A DNA stretch of 64,000 bases from Acanthochlamys bracteata (GCA_019914995.1 CM034128.1:4652501-4716500); one strand, 5' to 3'. Shown: positions 36,660 to 49,643, numbered from the stretch's first letter. A program made the numbers and translations. The notes: a model not told the origin generated them from the sequence alone.

Positions 36660-36960
36660 AAATCAATTATAGAATTGAATATCTATACTAAAAAGATTGG
36701 CAATTACTGATTAGTTACATCTTTTATATATAAGTACATACTTATTCTAGCACCCTACTAGTTTAAGACAAGTTCCCGACCCACTTATCAAGTAACTAAT
36801 TTTTTTTTACTTAGGCATCATCTTCAGACTCCTTATTTACTAATTTTGGCCGACTCCAAATAACTAGTCTGTTTTTCACTCGGACTCCGTCTAGTTCTTC
36901 ATGGTACTAAAGCATAATCTAAACTAGAGGACTAACATTAGTGTTAGCTACTTTTCAATG
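36660..36960. repeat. LTR-like fragment related to the element at 53811
   Basis: Shares AAAAGATTGG(A/G)CAA, a TTTATATATAAGTACATA-type A/T motif and ACTAATTTTGGCC-like words in the same order as the left terminal repeat at 53811-54128. Strongly diverged. Confidence 0.35.
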
Positions 36961-37327
36961 AACGTTAGGTCGTGTATGTGAAATAAGTATTCTTTCTATG
37001 TTTTTTTCATGAACATCAAGGTAATGTTATTGTCATTACCCAAATAAAATGATGAATGTAAAACTGACCGCAAGAGTAAGGTTAGACACTACAGAAGCAA
37101 AAGTTGTAGAAGTCATTGTAAATATCTTACCAAATAACGCAATAAGGGAGAGATGAGTTGCGTTGTAAACTAAAAATAAATTTAAAAATTTTTCTCAAAA
37201 TTGTGAGAAGTTAGTAAGACAATCAGCTGGTTAACTTATGTTAGTTTAGTAAAGTATTAGTTTCTTACAAAACAGAAAGAGGTCATGTACTGGTTCATCT
37301 ACTAGTGTTCATATTTGTTCTTCATGA

Positions 37328-38110
37328 TCATCCAAATCTTACACTATTTGCAATGCCCTTCCTCAGCCCAAGGTTAGTTTCAACAAATACAATATGGACC
37401 GACTCAATAGTCATTGTCCTCTTGTTAAAGACTCCATAGGCTTTTGATGATAAAGAGTAGCCAAGAAAAATTAGTTCATCACTTTTAGCATCAAATTGCA
37501 TAGGTTGTCTTTTTTTCGTTGTTAAGAATGAAACATTTGAATCGGAAGGTTTTAAAATATGCAATGCTAGGCTTCTTTCATTTCAAAAGCTCATAAGGAG
37601 TTTTCTTGAGGAAATGTTTAATGAATGCGCGATTAATAATATAACATGAGGTATTGATGGTTTCAGCTCATAGAAATATTTTAGCAAATTTTATTTAATC
37701 ACATAGTTCTATCCATTTCAACTAACATTTTTTATTTTTTTCTCTAAACAATACCATTTTGTTCAAACATTCTAAATCCCCAAACAGTTATGAGTTATAC
37801 TATGTCCATTACAAAATTCATCAAAGCAATGACTTTGAAATTCGATTCTATGACACTTCTAATGCATGCAGCATCCAAACCAACTTCTCTTTTAACACCC
37901 TTATAAGAATCAAAAAATATGTTTAAAGATTCATCTTTTTTGTGGACAAGGAGAACATCCAATAAAAATCTTGAATAATCATCCACAATTATTAGACAAT
38001 AATTATCTTCAAGACTTGTCGTTTTAGATAGGCCCCAAATAAGTCTAAGTAGTTACAGAGGGTTACTAGTTTATACAACTTACTTTGACTTAAATGATGA
38101 TCTCGTTTAC
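37328..38110 (-). pseudogene. Ty1/copia integrase relic
   Basis: Read on the minus strand from 38110 down. A DLFGP-like piece (LDLFGAYLKR, ~38020) leads to IIVDDYSRFLLDVLLVHKKDE (~37985-37920), then IRS near 37865. Next is the C-terminal integrase segment KRQPMQFDAKSDELIFLGYS, SSKAYGVFNKRTMTIES and HIVFVE (37520-37375). These are hallmark copia integrase motifs. Stops and frame changes between blocks show it is dead. No RT/RNase H is seen to its left. Confidence 0.75.
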
Positions 38111-38408
38111 TTCCTTTCATGCAAACATCAGGCGCATCCGTTACTTTGTACTTCATTTCGAAAAATCCTTTAGTAAGGTTATGTTTAGAGAGTTTTGAAA
38201 ATCCTTTAACAAACTTAAAATGGCTACTAAATATTTATGAATTAGCTAAATACATAAACCGTAATTATGCGAATGTTTTCTCATCAAAATCTCAAGAAGT
38301 TTTAACAGTCATCTTCATACTTGTACGTAGTAATTTTGAGTAAGGAATCCCTTGCACATAATGTATACAAATAATAGTGAACTCGATCAATATTATTTAT
38401 ACACATTA

Positions 38409-38658
38409 AATGGGTGTTTGGCGTTGCATGTGGCAGTATTTCAAATGCTTCATTTTATTTCACATTTTTTAATAAATTTTTATAATATCTACATAATTTA
38501 TTTAAGTTTTTAGAAAATATAGAAAAATTGTACGTTGTAAGATTTTATGATCATTTATGTTTATTGTTTTAGCTAAAAATATAATGCTTAGATCAAAATA
38601 GAATAAAAATATCTTCCATTTCAGAAAATCTTTATTTCATAAGCACTACCAAACACTG
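38409..38658. mobile_element. Tourist-like MITE copy
   Basis: The ends are TGGGTGTTTGGCGTTGC and AAGCACTACCAAACACTG, with TTA on both sides (38406-38408 and 38659-38661). Confidence 0.75.
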
Positions 38659-39153
38659 TTAAGCGCTATGAGCCATACGCTCAAATACATCATCACGTTT
38701 CAATATTCTATTAAATTTCTTGTGCTACAGCTAATACAGAATTCTATGTAATTTTTAATTCGAATAAAACACTATAACATATTAATTTGGAGAAATATTA
38801 TAATAAAAATTGCAAAGACTCTTAATATTATAACTAAAATTTTCAACCTAATTAACCTTATAGCAACTCAACATGCTTTGCATCAACAGCTAATTGGAAA
38901 TAATGTAATTACAAATCTTCTTTTATTATGAATTCCTAAAAAGATAAAGTGTTAAGAAAGGTTTAGTCACATTGATTATCTAGTTCTGAGATGATATTCA
39001 TAAAAATTTGGACTCATTTTTCTCATTGCTAATTTGAAACAAATTCTAAATTCATCATATGGTATCAAATTGGGTTGGACCAGATCGGTTCAGGATTTGA
39101 GCTAAATCTAATTTTATTATTTATATTATCCAGGACCTTCATGATTAGCTTTA

Positions 39154-39423
39154 TTTTAAAGCAAATAGCCCGTTTTATTTCAAACCAAGTAGTCTGTTTC
39201 ATTTAAAAAAAGTTGTCCGCTATTAGGAGTAGCAATTTGGGTTATTAGGTTGATTTCGGACCGACCTATATAATAATAGGATCAAAATTATTCAACCCTA
39301 ATTCGATCAATTTATTTATATTGGTCAAGGTTGTCAACCCTAACCTAACATATTTAATAACTCGATAAATTTCAGATCGACCTATTTAATAATTAAAATA
39401 AAAATTATAAATATTAATTAATA

Positions 39424-39470
<47 letters not shown>

Positions 39471-39774
39471 AAATTCAAATCTTATGATATTATTCAAAAT
39501 ATTTTTTAATTATTAAATAATATATATTATATACATAATTATATGGGTTAAACGGATCAATTTCGGGTCAACCCGAATTCAACCCGATCCTGTTTAATTT
39601 TTTTGGGTCAAATTCGGGTTGACCCAAAAACGATCCGAACCCGATAATAGATTGACTCGAATTCATCTTTTCAGGTCGGGTTCGCTAGTCGGGTCTGAAT
39701 TTGCCATCCCTATCCGCTATCTTTTAGAACAAATAGCTCACTTTATTTTAGGACACATAACTCGCTTTATACTT
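39154..39774. repeat. Five-unit minisatellite split by an hAT element
   Basis: Units of about 24-27 bp following AAACAAATAGCCCGTTTTATTT: 39154-39180, 39181-39204, 39205-39223 plus 39721-39725, 39726-39749 and 39750-39774. The third unit is cut by the hAT insertion. Copies are diverged. Confidence 0.7.
39224..39712. mobile_element. Non-autonomous hAT-type element with perfect 8-bp TSD
   Basis: A 489-bp element. Its left end TAGGAGTAGCAATTT and right end AATTTGCCATCCCTA (reverse complement TAGGGATGGCAAATT) form inverted ends. TCCGCTAT is duplicated perfectly at 39216-39223 and 39713-39720. The interior has subterminal CGGGTT/AACCCG motifs and a TA-rich centre with tandem TATATA. No coding capacity. 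Same family as the 2448 and 51436 elements. Confidence 0.85.
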
Positions 39775-40076
39775 TATCCAAGTTTATTATAGGAAAAATA
39801 TTCCGAATTAGTTCAATTCATAAAAAAATAACACTACGTTGGAGGACATGTGTTAAGAAAAATTTAGTATCACATTACTTATCAATAATTCTGAGATGAT
39901 ATTTATAAAAAATTTGAGGCCACTCTTTTCATTATTAATTAATTTTGAGAAGAATTATAAGTTCGTCATATTATCAAAGCTTGGTTCTGCAACGCAAACA
40001 CTTAATTTCCAACTCACAATATAATTAGAAGTAACAAATCTGTACATCTACGTGGATTGCGATGATTGCTCATTAA

Positions 40077-40332
40077 GGATGCGTTTGGCAAAGCATTTTA
40101 GAAAAGCAAATTTTTAATTTTTCAGTTCACATTTTTCAATGCATTTTTTATAAGTATTTAAAAATTTTATTTAAAAATTTAAAAAGTATAATTAATTTTA
40201 AAAAGTGAGATTTTTTTATTGCTTATTTTTATTATTTTTTTATATAAAAAAAATAGAGTTTATTTTTTAAAAAAATAAAAATATTTTCTTTTATAAAAAA
40301 ATTTTATTTTAAAAGCACTTCGAAACGCTCCA
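40077..40332. mobile_element. Tourist-like MITE copy with clean TSD
   Basis: A 256-bp copy with left end GGATGCGTTTGGCAAAGC and right end AAAGCACTTCGAAACGCTCC, flanked by TAA at 40074-40076 and 40333-40335. One of the best-preserved copies. Confidence 0.8.
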
Positions 40333-40907
40333 TAAGAAAAAAAGGAAAAAAAAAATTCTAATAAGGTGCGCATAATTCACATGTCCATCAACCCAAAATT
40401 ATACTGAATTTAGTTAGGCAGGTCTTAAACATCTTATTGAAGATTTCAATTTTAATTTTACTTCTCCATGAACATTAGGTCAATTACTTAAGCTTTCCAA
40501 AATCTGCTCTTTTAATTTGTCTATGTTTTTATGACAAAAAGAAAAAAATGAAATGGAATGTTATCTCTTCGATTGCGATATTATTTAATCATTCGTTAGA
40601 AAGGAAACGGAGAAGGTGAATTGGAAGATGGCTTGTGTTAATTTCTTCATTATCATCTAAAGTAAGTTGCTTAAAATTCTGTGTTTCTCTTGCGGTAATT
40701 AACCGGCAATCATTGTAAATGTTAGAGATTAATAGAAATCCTAAATTGGCTCACAATAGCAAAACTTATCACGAATTTGTGACCCTATAATTAAATTTCT
40801 TTTGAGAAATACGTGCTGGTAAACAAAAACAATGAATGCTTACCCAAATAACCCACTTGGTGTTGATTCTCTGCAGTATTTAAGTGATACGGACGCAATT
40901 ATATTTA

Positions 40908-41153
40908 GGTGCGTTTGGTTTTTTATTATTTCAACAAAATTTTTTAATTTTTTATTTTACATTTTTAATACATATTTTATAAATATTTAAAAAATTTATT
41001 TAAAAATTTAAAAAGTGTAAAAAAATTTTACGTGATGAAATTTTTTTATTATATATTTTTATTATTTTTTTGAAAATAAAAAAATAAAACTTATTTTTCA
41101 AAAAAACTAAAATATTTTTTATTTTAAAAAAATTTTATTTTCATAAACAGTCC
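40908..41153. mobile_element. Tourist-like MITE copy
   Basis: The left end is GGTGCGTTTGGTTTTTTA and the right end TTCATAAACAGTCC, with TTA on the left and TAG on the right (one mismatch). Confidence 0.7.
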
Positions 41154-41924
41154 TAGTATTAATCAATCAACATTGTAAGAATCGCAATTAATCAATGCAC
41201 ATGCATTTGCGTATCAAAGTTTCATTGATGCTCCGGAGATGTTTAATAATAAAAAATAAAATTTATAAGATAAAAAAATATTTTAAATTTTTTTATAATA
41301 AGTTTTATTTTATTATCTTAAATAAATAATATATAATAATATTTTATGATATAAAATTTTTATATTTTATATTAAAATATGTATAATATAATAATTTATT
41401 AAAAAAATATAAAACGATGAATCTCATCAAGGTATAATTAATTTCAGTTAATTATGAAACTAAAAGAAAAAAACATTTTATTGAGGAAAAAACCATGGAA
41501 TTTTGAGATTTACCATGAAATAATCAGAATCATGAATAAACGATGACAGCTGATCTTAAGCTTCTTCAGTTTGGTATTCTTCAGCCCACTGATATTTTCT
41601 ATTTTGCATGTTTGATCAAGAGTTCAGCAAACTATCTTCACCTGGAATTTCTTCTTCATTAAATATAAATTTATTATATACATAACCTTTTTTAATTAAA
41701 GTTTATCAAAATTTTTATAATATTATTTTAAATTTAATTAAAATAAAATATTGAAAAAAAAATGTAAATTACGCTGCCAAATAATTTTTATTAATGGTTG
41801 GCCTTTGTTAGAAAGCACAGAGTAGACCAAATTGATTGGCCTATTTAACAACGACCCGACATTTTTACATGGCGATAATTTTGTACATAAGAAATTGGGG
41901 ATTGTGAATGAAACCAATACCTAA

Positions 41925-42144
41925 AGTGTTTGAAATATTTTTCATTTCTAAAAAGTATCTTATTATTTTCCAATAATTGTTTTACAATATTTTATACTTT
42001 TTTAAAAAAATTTAAAAAATTATATGATACAATTTTTATTTTTTATGTATAATTTTTATTTTTTTAAGTAAAAACATAAACTTGTTTCTTAAAAAATTTT
42101 AAAATATTATTATTCTAAAAATTATATATTGCATATGCACCACG
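41925..42144. mobile_element. Tourist-like MITE copy (degenerate)
   Basis: The ends are AGTGTTTGAAATATTTTTC and GCATATGCACCACG, with TAA on the left and TTA on the right. It lies ~0.2 kb downstream of the fibrillin-5-like stop codon. Confidence 0.5.
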
Positions 42145-42355
42145 TTAAAAGTGACTGAGATATAACTACATAAAAATATTTAGCAAAAAGAAATATATGG
42201 AGACTTCGGAGATGCAACAACATGGAGTATGAGTAATAGTTACAATGAAGTACATAATGTAACATAAATTATATCAAGATTAGTAAAAATAAATAAATAA
42301 AGAAGTAACACGGGATACGAAGCAAAAAAGTTAATCATCAAGAAATCACTATAAC

Positions 42356-43824
42356 TCATCTTGAAGCAATCTGCCGTTCACTTCGCTGCAACACAAATAT
42401 GTGGCCTTTGTCATCCCTCCCAATTCTCATTGATTCATCAATATATCTGTTTTCAGTCAAGGAACATAAAGGGAAAAAGAAAACGAGTTCGTTTCAATTA
42501 CACGAAATTTATTTCTTTCAAAATTTAAAGTAGAACTCACTTCATGCGTATCAGTTTATTCCGAACTTTCTGAATTCATCTCTTGAACTTAATTTTACTG
42601 AATTTAATTTTGGTGAAACTCACTTTCTACAAATTAGAACATGCCCTTTGTCTGCAAGACCTTTAGGTGAAGGATACGTTAGTTCAAGCCAACCTTCTGG
42701 ATTGAAGATGGCAAGAAGAAGATTGTAGTTTTTCTCGAACAAGCTTTTCAACTACATACATCACCAACATGTAGTGATCAGTATTCAGTAAGAAAACAAA
42801 ATTTTGTTGTTCCCCTAAAGCATAGCTTTAGTTCTTACCTGGTCTGGCGTGATACTTGAACTCTCAAGCTTAATATTCACTCTCTGTACAGAACAACATA
42901 ACAAGTTGATCATGCCAAAAAAACATTATGTATTCATGTTAATCAGACATAAAGAAGTTTTTTTAACTGTTCTTGAAGCAGTCTGATAGGAAGCTTTGAT
43001 TGTTAGTTGGCCTGAAATCATCTTAAATCCCCTTGCATGGAACTCAATTCTATTGATTGCCTTTCCCTGTTTATGCAAGAAATAACGAATCAAATCTAGC
43101 TACTGAGTTCTGACTATAAACGAAAATTTTCTGAACTTTGTTACATTGGCTACATCGAGCGTTTGGAAGAACTCTCCAAGTGTAATGAAGTCGCGCAACC
43201 CAAGCTTTGTTCTCTTAGCTCCAAGAATGGTAATTGTGCTGTAAACAAGCCTCCAGCTACCTTCCACCTTACAACTTTTCCGGTAACAAATATCAGCAGT
43301 TAAACTTCTTTTTTTGGGGTGGGAGAATTTTTCTTTATAATTTCAAAGTCTCAGAAAATTTTGCTAAATTTTCCAGCCATACCTTTCTAAGATCGTCAGT
43401 AGGATAAGGTGTTGGATTCATGGACTCTAACATCTCCACAAGGCCTTCTATCTCAGATTTCTTGGACGAAGTAACGCCAAATATTCCCCTATTGATACCT
43501 TCAAATAAAAAATTGAACTTCTGACAATCAAATTTCTATCAACTGAGTAGAAATTATCGAAGCAGAAAACTAGAACGATAGGTTACCATCTACAGCTTTG
43601 TAGAGAAGTGATTTGATCTCATTGATGGATTTTGGTTCCTGTTGGTCTTCACCTATAACTCTAGCAGCCGATGAAGAAGCTGCTATGCTTAATGGCAGAG
43701 TAAATCTATGCAATGAATTGCTAGGGGGTACCAGTTTGGTAGATGGAATGGAACTGGAATATTTTCCAAGCGACTGAAAACAATGGCGGGAGATCACTGG
43801 CAGGAGAAGGAATGCGGTTGCCAT
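42356..43824 (-). CDS. Plastid fibrillin 5-like (PAP/fibrillin) protein
   Basis: Seven exons: 43824-43587, 43498-43383, 43267-43145, 43066-42968, 42883-42839, 42751-42678 and 42446-42356. Frame and GT-AG junctions are continuous, giving 261 residues. The first ~55 residues are Ser/Ala/Leu-rich with few acidic residues, fitting a chloroplast transit peptide. The PAP_fibrillin domain follows: [100 protein letters not shown], then [16 protein letters not shown]. The [12 protein letters not shown]-type block and the [12 protein letters not shown] end are specific to the FBN5 group. In Arabidopsis and rice, FBN5 binds solanesyl diphosphate synthases and supports plastoquinone-9 synthesis. The penultimate exon has a read-through alternative (stop at ~42610), which I rejected because the last exon restores the conserved end. 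Confidence 0.92.
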
Positions 43825-44006
43825 TTGGGGCTATAGGAATCATAGAATCAACAGCATTAGAAGCTCTGGTATTGGAATTAGTATGTTAAAATTAATAAGA
43901 AATAATGCTTGAAGAGGAGTAGGTACCTGACATATTAGCGATCAAGAAGATAACGTTGTGTTCTGGAACCTCTCCTTTACAAGTCAACGAGGGTGTGTCT
44001 ATTTAA

Positions 44007-44248
44007 GGTGCGTTTGTCGCAGCTTATAAAAAATTATTTATTAATTTTTTTTTATATATTTTTTAATATATATTTTATAAATATATAAAAATTTATTTAA
44101 AAATTTAAAAATTATAAAAAAATTTTACGAAATAAATTTTTTTATTATTATTTTTATTTTTTTAAAGTAAAAAAAAATAAAATTCATTTCTAAAAAAATA
44201 TTTTTTATTCTAAAAAAATTTATTTTATAAGTACTCTTAAATGTCTAC
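44007..44248. mobile_element. Tourist-like MITE in the fibrillin-5-like promoter
   Basis: The left end is GGTGCGTTTGTCGCAGC and the right end AAGTACTCTTAAATGTCTAC, with TAA on the left and TTA on the right. Its edge is ~180 bp upstream of the fibrillin-5-like ATG. Confidence 0.75.
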
Positions 44249-44525
44249 TTAGTTTACCATGACATATATTTAACTGTACAAAATTTAAATATAAATAAAC
44301 ACAAAATTTATCAAATTTACTTTTTATAAATTTATTTTTAAAAATAAATTTAATACCAAATTATTGTTTCGTAACAGTCATTCTGTGCTCTCTTGAAAAT
44401 TGTAAACGAGGAAAATATACTAAATACCCATACGCTAAAGTATACAATATACTAATGCGTCCGGACGATAAACAAAACAATGGGGACACTGAATGCAAAA
44501 TGACATAACCAATTTATGCTTCTAA

Positions 44526-44790
44526 CTGCTCAGACGCTGTTTAGTTTAACTTATCAAAAAATTAACTTTTTAATTTTTAATTATATATTTTTTAATATAT
44601 ATTTTATAAGTATTTAAAAAATTTATTTAAAATTTTAAAAAATATAACAAACATTTACAAATAAAATTTTTTTATTACATATTTTTATTATTTTTAAAAA
44701 AATAAAAAAATAAAGCTTGTTTTTTTAAAAAATAAAAGTATTTTTCATTATAAAAAAATTTTATTTTAAAATCATTCTCAAACGTTCTCT
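44526..44790. mobile_element. Tourist-like MITE copy
   Basis: The left end is CAGACGCTGTTTAGTTTAAC (after a short CTGCT) and the right end ATCATTCTCAAACGTTCT, flanked by TAA on both sides. Confidence 0.7.
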
Positions 44791-44947
44791 TAATACAGAA
44801 ATGATGTTATTTTAAATATTTTTGAGTTTGTTTGGATAAGAAAATAATAAATAAAAGAAAAGATAATGAATGAACGAAGAATTGGCAAAAAAGAGAAGAG
44901 TTACTTACCCTCACTTTATTTTAATATATTACTAAACATAGCTTTTA

Positions 44948-45157
44948 GTCCGTGTTTGGGATGATTTTTTTGGGTAGATTTTGAGTTTTTTTAAACCCAA
45001 CAAATTTATGCAAAGTGGTGTAAAATGTTTTTGAAAAATTTGAAGGACATGAAAAAATTTTATGTTATGAAATAATTATACATAAAAGCTCATTTATTTA
45101 AAAAAAGTATTAACAAATTCGAAGGACATGGAAATCTTAGCTATCCTAAATAAGACA
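44948..45157. mobile_element. MITE, diverged Tourist-like subfamily
   Basis: The left end is GTCCGTGTTTGGGATG and the right end CTATCCTAAATAAGACA (reverse complement TGTCTTATTTAGGATAG), with TTA on both sides (44945-44947 and 45158-45160). The interior differs from the main family: two copies of GAAGGACATG(G/A)AAA-type words at ~45040 and ~45120. Confidence 0.6.
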
Positions 45158-45160
45158 TTA

Positions 45161-47399
45161 CCGCATAGAATAAATAAATAAGTAATAGCAAAAAATTATG
45201 ATAAAAAACTTCAAATATTCTTTTTCATTTTAGATTAATATTAAATATAACTTAAACATAATTAAAGCAACTATTCAATATAAAAAAGGTTAATTATATA
45301 GTTCATTACATTCTCTATCAATAAAATCAATTGAACTAAAGAGAATTATAAATTTTATAAATCATTGTAAATTAAAGCAACACGTGCCAATTTTAAAAAG
45401 AAAATTTTGACAAAACCTATCTTATAAATTGAAAGTGAAGACATGTGTAATTTTATACATTTACAACACATTTTCAGCACAACGACATATGAGTTGTTTG
45501 TGTTCATTACATGAAGCAAAGATGGTACCTTCAAACAAACAAAACCAAACAGAAGGCCATGGAAAATGGCTGATGAATGCAGTTCTTTGTTCATTACATG
45601 AAGCATCTCATGTGAATATCGCATTCATAGGCACTTTAGCTAACAAAATATTTCAAAATATCATCCAAAATAAGCAACAGGCAGCAAAACGCTTGATCTT
45701 GCTCACCTTGTTATGCAAAAGCTTTTTTCCCATTGAAGTTGACATCACTAAACTCCCAACCAAAATTTCTTGAATCCTGCAGAAAAAAAGAAAAGATTCT
45801 CACTGGAACACTTGATCACTTCAGAAAATTTGGATGCTCAAACTCAATTAGGAAATATGTAGCTTAAATGGATTACACTGTCAAAAAAAATTTTAAAAAA
45901 AATGCCAGGAAACACACCTCACATTCACCATGATATGTAGCTCCATACACCAGTAGTCTTAGTAACACAACCACGAATTACACACCTAAGGAAGTATAAA
46001 AGTCAGCATACACAGAAAAAAAAATCAGCAATGTAAAGACAACAAATAACATAATCGCTGTATAACGGCAATGTATATGTTTGCCAAAGTTCTCTTTGGG
46101 TGTCCTCAATCAATCTGGAAAAGGGTGCAAAATCAGTCTATCTAATTGAAGGCAGGAAAGGTATGCATGAAACTGAGGATGAAGAACTCACAAGCTGCAT
46201 ATTGCATTCTGAGATGTACCAATTCACGATCTGGGAAAGAATCGTCATACCGAATGCTCGTCAAAACATAAAGATCCAGCACCTAAAGTTAAAGTGGGAT
46301 CAAATAACTAAATTCACAAGGAACTCAACTGACATGATACCAAGAAACATATCATCTATATATGTGAGAAAAGTCTCAAAAGATTTGAAATAATATCAGC
46401 ATTCCCATTTCATTTGCTTACATGCTCAAGAATACCAAAAGCCCTAAAGTTTTCTCATTAATATTAACTTCAGAGATTATGTGGGTAGATGCCATGACTT
46501 GTCTGCATTGAAATATTTATAGACATCCTTTGTACATATAATGGGGCATCATCAGATTCAATAATGTTTATATCTGCAAGTAGATTGTGTGATCATAATA
46601 ACAAAAACTATATATGTATATGATATAGTTCAAGACAAACATAGAGGTCAAGAGCAAGTCCTAAGAACACAAATTCCTCCAACTAAAGAGAGCATTTGCT
46701 AATGTATGCATTTGCTCAGTGCATCTCTCCAAGCACTTCTTCACTAACTCATCCCTTCACAAAATGCCACAACATCAATCAAAATGAAAAACACCAAATT
46801 CTTAAAACTAACTACAAGTTCGTACGGCTTTCGCACGTGAAGGCATCCGATTTTCAGAATATATGCTACATTCGCTATTTGTAGGTTTTTTTGGTTCAAA
46901 AAATTCTGCATTATATATAGAAACATAGAACGTAGAATTATAATCAATCCACCAAATGTCATGAAAAACATAAACTATATAAATTCATAACACTCAGGAG
47001 ATATGAGATTACCTTTTCTTTTAAGCCAAACATTACTGTTAGGGAAATTCTTCCTCAAGTGTCCCTTCTTTTTACTAAAAAAACACCTGAATTCTTTTCC
47101 CACTACATACATAGAACATTCAACTTGCATGTTATATTCGATTTGTTTTTCACTTTCTTATTAAAAATTTGCATTTTGTCTCTAGTTATTATATATACAC
47201 TTTCATTTATTTTCCAAACCAAAATTTTTTCTCTTGAATACATATTCTCGAAAGTTCATTAAATAATTATTTATCTTTATGTATTTTGTAGGAAATTTTA
47301 AAAACTTTATACTGAGATGAAAAAATTTTAAAAACAAAATGCATTAGAAAAATCATCAGAAATCTCTATCTTCAGAGACTTTAATAAGCAATGGTGTTT
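45161..47399. other. Intergenic, no recognisable gene
   Basis: AT-rich. The repeated word TTCATTACATGAAGCA occurs at ~45505 and ~45591. Two short open stretches (45429-45773 and 46100-46393) match no family I know and have no gene structure around them. Confidence 0.45.
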
Positions 47400-47760
47400 C
47401 CTCATTTGCATAATATGCTCGTGGACATCTTTAAGGCCATTAAGCTCATTTGCATAATATGCTCGTAGACACCTTTAAGGCCATTAAGCTTTGTAGATGT
47501 CAAACTTACTCAGTAGGATGCTAGCCAATACTTTATGTGGAGATTCAAATTGCTTATCAATAGTCTTAACTAAATTCTTCACATTTTTACAATCAGATAT
47601 CATCCTACAAATAATAGTGATGATGAGAGATTTAATATGGATCATACTTAACCGATTAAAATTTTTCCACCGTTTATATGATTCTATCTCACTAGCAAGT
47701 ACTAGTACTCGTAAGTACATCTGGCTTAAACTTACAAAAAGTATATTCAAGATCTAAGTA
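47400..47760 (-). pseudogene. Ty1/copia gag relic with internal tandem duplication
   Basis: The minus-strand reading (from 47750) includes CKNVKNLVKTIDKQFESPHK and VLASILLSKFDIYK, matching the copia gag (UBN2-type) pattern. Past a stop it continues as VYEHIMQM and then VHEHIMQMRK. A 44-48 bp tandem duplication (two units, ~47401-47490) has copied this V-EHI-M motif. Only a fragment of the element is present. Confidence 0.55.
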
Positions 47761-49643
47761 TCACAAATGAAGGAGAAGATTCTCCATCCACTTTTTATAA
47801 TAGTTAACACTTAAGTAAAAAAATGTATCATTAAAAAATATCAAAGTTGATCAGCTACAAATTAATAATTTAACAAACTTACTCAACAATGTATGACGCA
47901 TAACTGTCAAACAAATGAGTTCACCAATGTAAGCCATATCAAAATATAAACGAATCGATGTCATTAAAATCTACTTACGAACAAAAATTCTAATACATAA
48001 TGATTCATACAATCCACTTTATGATGAAACAAACAAGTTATCATTATTTCTTAATTTATGTGGACAAATCAAGAATAATAATAAAATTTTCTACTCCATC
48101 TTAATTAGATATGAACTATAGAATAACTCTCTATGAACAAAACTACCATACTAGCGTATTTATTTAATTACAATTTGATGTCATACAATATGTGATTCTA
48201 ACTACATGCGAATTCTATTTAGTACAAAAGGCACGCACAGGAATTTCTTAGGCTCTTCTGTGAAGCATTCTTTTTCACCTGTTGCATGAGTAATGTCTCA
48301 ATAAGGTGTCTCTCCTAAAAAAAAAGTTTCCATAAGGTTCAAGGAGTGTTGTCACTGTCACAAATATAATGCCTCTATTTTGGTACAGAGTTTTTGAAAC
48401 AACAGCAGCTGGGAAGTTCTACCAAAATTTTCATTGACGTGCAACGCCTGCCATCATCTAATCAGTTGTGGTTTCACCAAAGGCCAGCATAGAATGATCA
48501 CGGTGCATTCGATACCAATAACAATGTCAAAGAAACACGATGAAAAGCTTAACTATGACATGTCTAAAACACAGACCAAACAATATTTTCCAAGAAATAT
48601 AGAGATGGGCACACCATCTGTGCCTTTACAAAAGATGCTTACCACAGATAATCACACCAAATAAGCAGAGAGCAGCAGCTCAAACAAATCTAAAAGTGGT
48701 ACCCATAGCTTTTCTCAACAAGGTTAAGTGACAGAATTCATTTTTTATCAGACATCAAGATTGATTTTCACCAATAGCATACATAACATTATTTGCTGAT
48801 TATAACCATCCTGAAAAAATAAATGTAGCCTTCTGCAGAAGAAGAATGAGCAACTTTTAAGAAACCTCAAGGAGTTTGAGGCATAGTTAACTGAGACGAA
48901 GGGCAATCAAATGCATGACAAAATCTGTAAACACCTTGCTGATTCCACAAATTGCTAAGTTAGATTTCCAAGCTCTCCTTGAAGTTCTAGGAGTTACTAA
49001 GTTCATACAACAAGGTGTGATTGTCATTGATAATGTCTCCTAATATATCTCTGCCTTATACATTTGACATATCAAACAGCAACCAGAAGTTACAATGCCT
49101 TCAGTAAGAAAGCTGCTTCTTACACTCTGCATGATCCAAATGCCACTGAAAATACAACCAGCACTGTGAGTTAGGAGTCACAAAAAACAAAATCACACAT
49201 AAAAGAAGTTGCATAACGCAGGTGTAATGTATGGAAATGAAAAATGACAGATACAGATCCCAAACCTTCCAGTATAAGGAATACATACAGCATAGCAGAA
49301 TGCATATTGAAGAACAATAGCCCCATAACTAACACACACTATTGTAAAAGCAAAAGGCAATGAAAAATATCAATCATAAATGCATATGAATATAGATACC
49401 AGTAACTAATGCTAATTGCACTAGACCATCAAACACAACAAAAAAGTAATATTTATCAGAAATAACATTGTATATCAGATGCCAAAACATAAAATATAGA
49501 AACCTAGAGCAGCTTAAACATAAGTTCTTGTTTAAACATGAAAACAAGCGGTCAAGCATCATGCATCTAGCACATATGCTTAGTCAAAAATAAGTTCGAG
49601 GAATTTGATCTTACCCTTCCAACATGTACAACATCTTGAACAT
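47761..49643. other. 3' flank of ISY1, no recognisable gene
   Basis: AT-rich. A splice-donor-like GTAAGATC on the minus strand just after the ISY1 stop (49612) suggests a possible 3' UTR intron. No other coding signal. Confidence 0.4.

Noticed and set aside
39420-39475. TA-rich repeat as a possible origin or matrix-attachment site
   Set aside because: It is simply the internal AT tract of the hAT element.
42600-42680. Read-through end of the fibrillin-5-like gene (stop near 42610)
   Set aside because: Splicing at 42678 to the exon at 42446 restores the conserved [18 protein letters not shown] end of the family, so the read-through is less likely to be the main product.
45429-46393. Two open frames (114 and 97 codons)
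   Set aside because: No recognisable domain, no splice context and AT-driven composition; chance frames.
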